Shown here: piece by piece, positions 40,001 through 46,000 of the stretch
Layout: each line of letters begins with the position of its first letter
Position numbering within the stretch: position 1 is the stretch's first letter
From: Epiperipatus broadwayi
Lineage: Eukaryota; Onychophora; Udeonychophora; Euonychophora; Peripatidae
Reading direction: 5' to 3'
Length of the DNA: 64,000 nucleotides
Assembly: GCA_028023455.1 (NCBI GenBank)
Contig: JAQFVV010012510.1
Location: 3,577,420-3,641,419, forward strand
Program-made: the position numbers and the translations under genes
Notes under the pieces: model-generated
Seen by the model: only the letters and a program-made list of their open reading frames with translations
What the model was told of the DNA's origin: nothing
The model's database searches: none

Positions 40001-43000
40001 GATCTGCGAGCATGAAGCTATTCAATACTTCACTGATTAAGTCCACATTTCTTATTACACATTAATACTCGCGAAATCTTTCGATTTACAACGAGTCAAT
40101 GGAAAGATTTTATATTTAGAAATCTATTACAGTAATTTAAAGTTGTAATTATAAATTTATTAAACGCACATTGATTACGTAAGTAATATTTACTGAGGCT
40201 ATAACCTCAATAATAACTTTAAATTACTGTAATAGATTTCTAAATATAAAATCTTTCCATTGACTCGTTGTAAATCGAAAGATTTCGCGAGTATTAATGT
40301 GTAATAAGAAATGTGGACTTAATCAGTGAAGTATTGAATAGCTTCACGCTCGCAGATCTAACCGCTTCAGCTTCACCTATTTAAATAGAAAGTAGGTTGA
40401 AGTAAAGAAGGGTTCCCCTCTTTTCTTCCATAGCGTAAGCTTGTGGTTAAAACACCTGTAGAGGTCCCTACTATCGCATTTTATACGCATATTATCGAGG
40501 TTATAGCCTCAGTAAATATTACTTACGTAATCAATGTGCATTTAATAAATTTATAATTACAACTTTAAGAACTTTATATTGTTATTATTATATTATAGTT
40601 TTTAAAAAAAATCTACTAAATGCAATTATCTAAGGCATTTTAATGATTACCTGATTTTTGAACATATTAACATCTATGATAATTCAAAAATCAATTTATA
40701 TAAATTATATTTTCCTTAGAATTTGTAATTGAGAGGTATAACAAACAAAATTAGCTTTTGTTTTTTTTTTCTTTTTGGCCTGATTTATAGTAACCAAGAA
40801 CACTTTTGAATAATTCCAAAACCAGGGGCATTAAAATAAGGTAAATTTTAAGCCAACGAAGCTTATCTTTCTCAGATATAAAATTGATGAAGAAATTGTT
40901 CATCTAACAGAACAAATAATAATGTCAATTTATGAGACTAGGATAACTATGTAGAAAACAAGATCCAGTTATTTCTAGGTCTTATTAACTATAAACATTT
41001 CCTTCGTAAAGACTTAGTCAAAAGGCAGTCTCACTCAAACATGACAGGACTTTTCAAAATAAAGTCTTCAAAAATTATAAGTATCTCTTGATTTGGACAA
41101 GTTACTAATAGTTTCTTATGACAGTTCAGTAAACGTTAGTGCAATATTATTTCTTATAAGATAGGATGCTTTCTCCCATAGACAGGAGACCATTAGCCCT
41201 GATGAAGGACATAAAAAAAATTTTTTGACTGTCCTGTACAGTAGGTCATTCATATTTCAGATCAAGCACAGACCACTGTTGTGCCTTCCTGCATCAGCCA
41301 AAGGTATTCCAAGCATGTGTTGAATTAATTCAATTTTTTATCGGGTATGATTCTTGAGAGGTATGATTCTAAACTTGAACACATTCATGAAAATAAGATT
41401 GTTTGTCTCTGAATGACTCCAAAGAAGAGGAATCAATGAATCGGTAATCTAATAGTATGTTGTGGAAAAAATGCACAAATAATTAACAAATCTACTCCCT
41501 TCTGGATAATTAGTGATTCTGCTTTCAAATTTAACTAAATGTATCTGTTTATAATGATCAAATAAATAAAAAAATCAGAAGATCTGCATTTACTTTTCTG
41601 CACATATAGGCTAATACTCTCAATTGAAAGTGAATGCATTGCCTGGAACCAATGGTATGATTCACCAAGTGCTAAAGTATATCAGTCATTAGGGATCATG
41701 AAAATGAAATGCTGGATAGATCTTATGTTTTCTAATCTACATTATATACTGACATTGAGACTAATACTCATCAGGATTGGCAAATGTGTCAGTTAAGAAT
41801 AATATTAGAAATTGGGCCTACCTTGATGGTTTCTTGGCAAGAATCTATATTGATCATTCTAGTCCACGGGGAGATAAACAATTTCTAATAGTTGTTATTG
41901 TATATTTCAAATGCATAGAGAATGATTGTCACTTCATTGAAGACTATCTCCCATTCATGTTATACCAAAAATAAAAATTTCTGATAAATGGTACAACATT
42001 TATGGTAATTTATTCAAAGAATTCTATGCTAACATCAATACTAAACAAAAATTTAGCCCACTATTTTACACCAAGGGCAATTCAGACTGAGAAATTAGTT
42101 CAAAAACAAAAAAAGTCGGGAGAAAAGCTATCCCCTAGCAATTGGAACTTCTGCATATTTCAGTTATCTGGCCTGACTAATATTGATAAATGTAAAAGTA
42201 CATATAGTTTCTTAGATCTATGCCTTACTATTAAATGACTTCCAACAGTAATTATATGTATAAAAGATTTGCAAATAATGATTATACAAATCCTGGATAG
42301 GTAATAACACTGAAACTAAGACCTGTTTGGCATAAATGTGAAGATAAAGTATGCTATAGATGTGAAGAGTCTACCAGACCAGATAATAATGAGCTAAAAA
42401 GAACAGCAGACACCAAATAAGCACCCAAGACTCACAAGAATTAGTCCAGTTGATGATGAAGAAGCAAAAAGATAATCCAAATGTCCACCAGCCAACTTCA
42501 GGAATTATGTACTTCAAGGAACTTTTGATGGGGGAACTAATGTTATAGTCTTATCTCAAATATAAAGTCATTCAACATATAATCAATCAATAACATAAAC
42601 TGGCCAATCAAATAGTCTGATCAGTTAATCATATATTATTTACAGTTTGGTAGAGGAGATATTTTCAAATATTGAAATCCATTTGAAGATAGGTAGATAA
42701 TACTTAGCTATCTGGATAGTAACTCAGAATATAAATTTATTGAACCAGGTTGCAGAATCTTTATCTGCAATTAAGCATGCCAGAGTCAAAGCAAGGAGTT
42801 GCTGCTAATACATAAGCCTTAAACCTTTTACAAGACAATCTGTTGATGCTGGAAATACATGTCTTTGGAGAATCTTTTTCCTAATGTTTGGTTATCAAAT
42901 AATGAAAATAATATAGCTGGAATAAATATTTCTAATCTTATATTGTTTTTCTCATTTAATTTGGGTAGCCCAGAAAACATTATTTTCAATACGTAACAGT

Positions 43001-46000
43001 ATTAAATAAAAAGATTATCATTAGGGCTATTATTTATCTCTCAATTTTTTTTTTATCATTTCTAAATTTAATAGAGTAATCATTAATTTAAGACTTAAAA
43101 TTAATTTATTTAACTTAAGAAAGGTTTTTAAATATATTCTCATTGTAATTAAAGGTAGATTTTTGAGGGTCTGAAGTTTAACAAATGTACTACATAATTA
43201 AATAAAGGTTTATTTTCCTATACAATAAACTTAACTAAATACTCTATTAATTAAAAAAGTTTTAATATTTAAAGAGAAAATTAAATAATAAATTTTATCA
43301 AAATGAAGAAGAAAATTACTAATTAAAAAAAATTCCTATGTCTGTTTGTATATAATGTAATAATTTTCTTGTTGTTGCCTATATATATATATATATAAGT
43401 GTAATAATGCTCAAGTCTAAATGAGTTTGTAAGTAATCATTAAAAACAGTCAACACTTAAACATTCCCAATATCAATAATAATCAATAATTTCAAACTGT
43501 TGTCAAGGCAACCTTTTAACAATAAAGATGGAATTCCACCTTTATTAATGGTTTAATATACTTATATAGACACTAAAGATTGCAAGTTGACCACAGAGAT
43601 TGAAATTATTGATACAAACAAGTTTAAATAAACCTCTTTAAATAGGTAAATATAATCTATTCTGAATGTAGACTAATAGATAGTCAATTATAATATTACA
43701 AACTGCAATTATATATTTCAAATTGCACTCAAAGTATTACTTAAATAACAAGTGTAATAATGTTGAAGACAAAATGGGTTTGTAAGTAATCAATAAAAAA
43801 CAGTCAACATTTAGACAATATCAATAACAATCAAGAATTTCAAACTGTTGTTAAGGCAATGGAATCCCACCTTTATTAATGGTCTAATATATAGACATTA
43901 AAGATTGCAACTTGACCACAGAAATTGAAATTATTGATACAAAGAAGTTTAAATAAACCTCTTTAAATATATAAGTGTGTGTGTGTTGAAGGACTCATGG
44001 GATAGTATCGTGTGCTTCTGTCCATCATATCCATGACCTGAATTGTAATTGGGGCTAAATAAAACAAAATTCTGAGATTATAAACAATCTGCCTTCTGGC
44101 TCTCAGCACACAAACAACCAAATTAGCTTTTTAAACTGATGAGTAAATGAATATTAGAAAATTAAACAAAGATGCAAAAATAGAAAATATCTGTCCCCCA
44201 ACAATTGACAATCTTTGGGAAAAAGTACTATTGGAGACTTTTGTCCTGCAGTGGTTTATTTAAAATGATTGTTTTATCTTTAAATATAATGGATTAGATA
44301 ATTATGAATTCTCATAAATATAAAATGAGGCTATTTGTAAAAAATGTATTTTTTTGCTCTTGATTATAATTTCAGTTTTTGTCTACTTTTTTTTCATAGT
44401 TATATTATTTTGCCGGCCAATTTATAAAAACAAAGAAAAAAACTTTTTTTTCGCATTATTTTTTTTGTGTATGTGTGCTGATTTTTTTTATTTTGCTGCT
44501 TACTAGAAATATGGATATAAAACTTGAAATTTTTCCCGCTGCTACTGATGGCCGTTTTCTTCGTGCTGTAAGTATACATTAATTTTTAGAAAACAAACTT
44601 AATTTTCTTTAGATCGGAGTTGTCTTATAAAGTTGCATTATCTTTTTTAATTTTTATTTTTTAACTTGAATGTATATGCTTATACTGTATATTAAAAAAT
44701 GAAATTGCAATAAAAATGGAAATCTTAAAATTTTTTATTTATGTATTTATGCTAGAAATGAAAAAAACAAACAAAGGAAAAATGAACAAATTGTACTTTT
44801 CTAACAATAAAACCTTTATGTGTGATTTATTCATCGTTATTGATGCTAAGTTTAATGCTGTTTCATCTTCTTAATATACTTTCTCCTAGCATCTCAATCT
44901 TTAAGAACTTTTATATAAACTTAACCAAGTTTCATGAAAAAGCTCTAGGTGATTTGATACGATAGATAGACTGGAACTCAAAGTCTATGGATCATAGCTC
45001 ATTTCAGAACAACCATTGGGTCGTTATTATTATTTAAAGACAAATGAGACTATAATAAAGTAGGTAATTTAATCTTAAGTTTTGAGCAGTCCTTATATAA
45101 AAAGGTATTAAAATTGAAATTCAGTTAATAGATTTATAATACAACAATAAAGATTAACTATTACCTAAAAATCAATATTGTTGTGCATTTAAAAATGGTG
45201 GCTAGCTCATAATGCATGTCATAATGTAAAGGTAATAATGAATCATACATTGACTTCATGAAACCATTATTTATTATTTTACAGCCTTTGAAATGTAATA
45301 AAAATTGCAAATGATGAGTATTATCCAAAATATCTCCGATAATAATAATTACCTTTAAAACTTGATAATAATTCAGAATTGATGTTAGGAATTGGAAAAG
45401 TTTTGCTTATCGTACTTTTGTCCATTTATCATGAATGAAAATGTATGTTTTACATATTTTTATTCTATTCTTTGTTTCTCGTTTCCCTTGACCATTGTTA
45501 ATAAAAACTTGTGGAGGTTAGTTATTTAGGATTATGAGTAGTGAGTGGCAAATAATAGATTATTAATGAAGTCAGTTCTGTATAAATGCAACTTCACTAT
45601 ATTTATTAGAAATTTATTTTTTAATAACACTTATTGATTTTTAAAATATTATACCTAAGAAAGTAAAATTGGGTTTTTTTTAAAGTACAGAATAGTCTAA
45701 TAATTCATTACTGTGCATAGTGTTTAAAAAAATTGAATTTGCAACAACTAGAGGGCAGATCAATAATTTTTATTAATAGGAGTTTTGACTGATTTAATAT
45801 TCATTCTTCTTGCTGTATATGAAAACAATTCAACTATTGGTAAAAAAAAATTGAAAGTCAACAGAAATTTATACAATAAAAAAAAAGTTTGAATAGTTCT
45901 TTCTTTTTTTATGTTTAGTGAAATAGTTGAGATTTTTTTTTTATGTTTTTCAAAATAATTTATATACACTAATGTACTTATTGTTCTTACTACATTATTA

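Noticed and set aside
41199-41240. CTGATGA followed by GGACA...TGTCC as another hammerhead
   Set aside because: No GAAA block or cleavage site follows the stem; only half the core is present.
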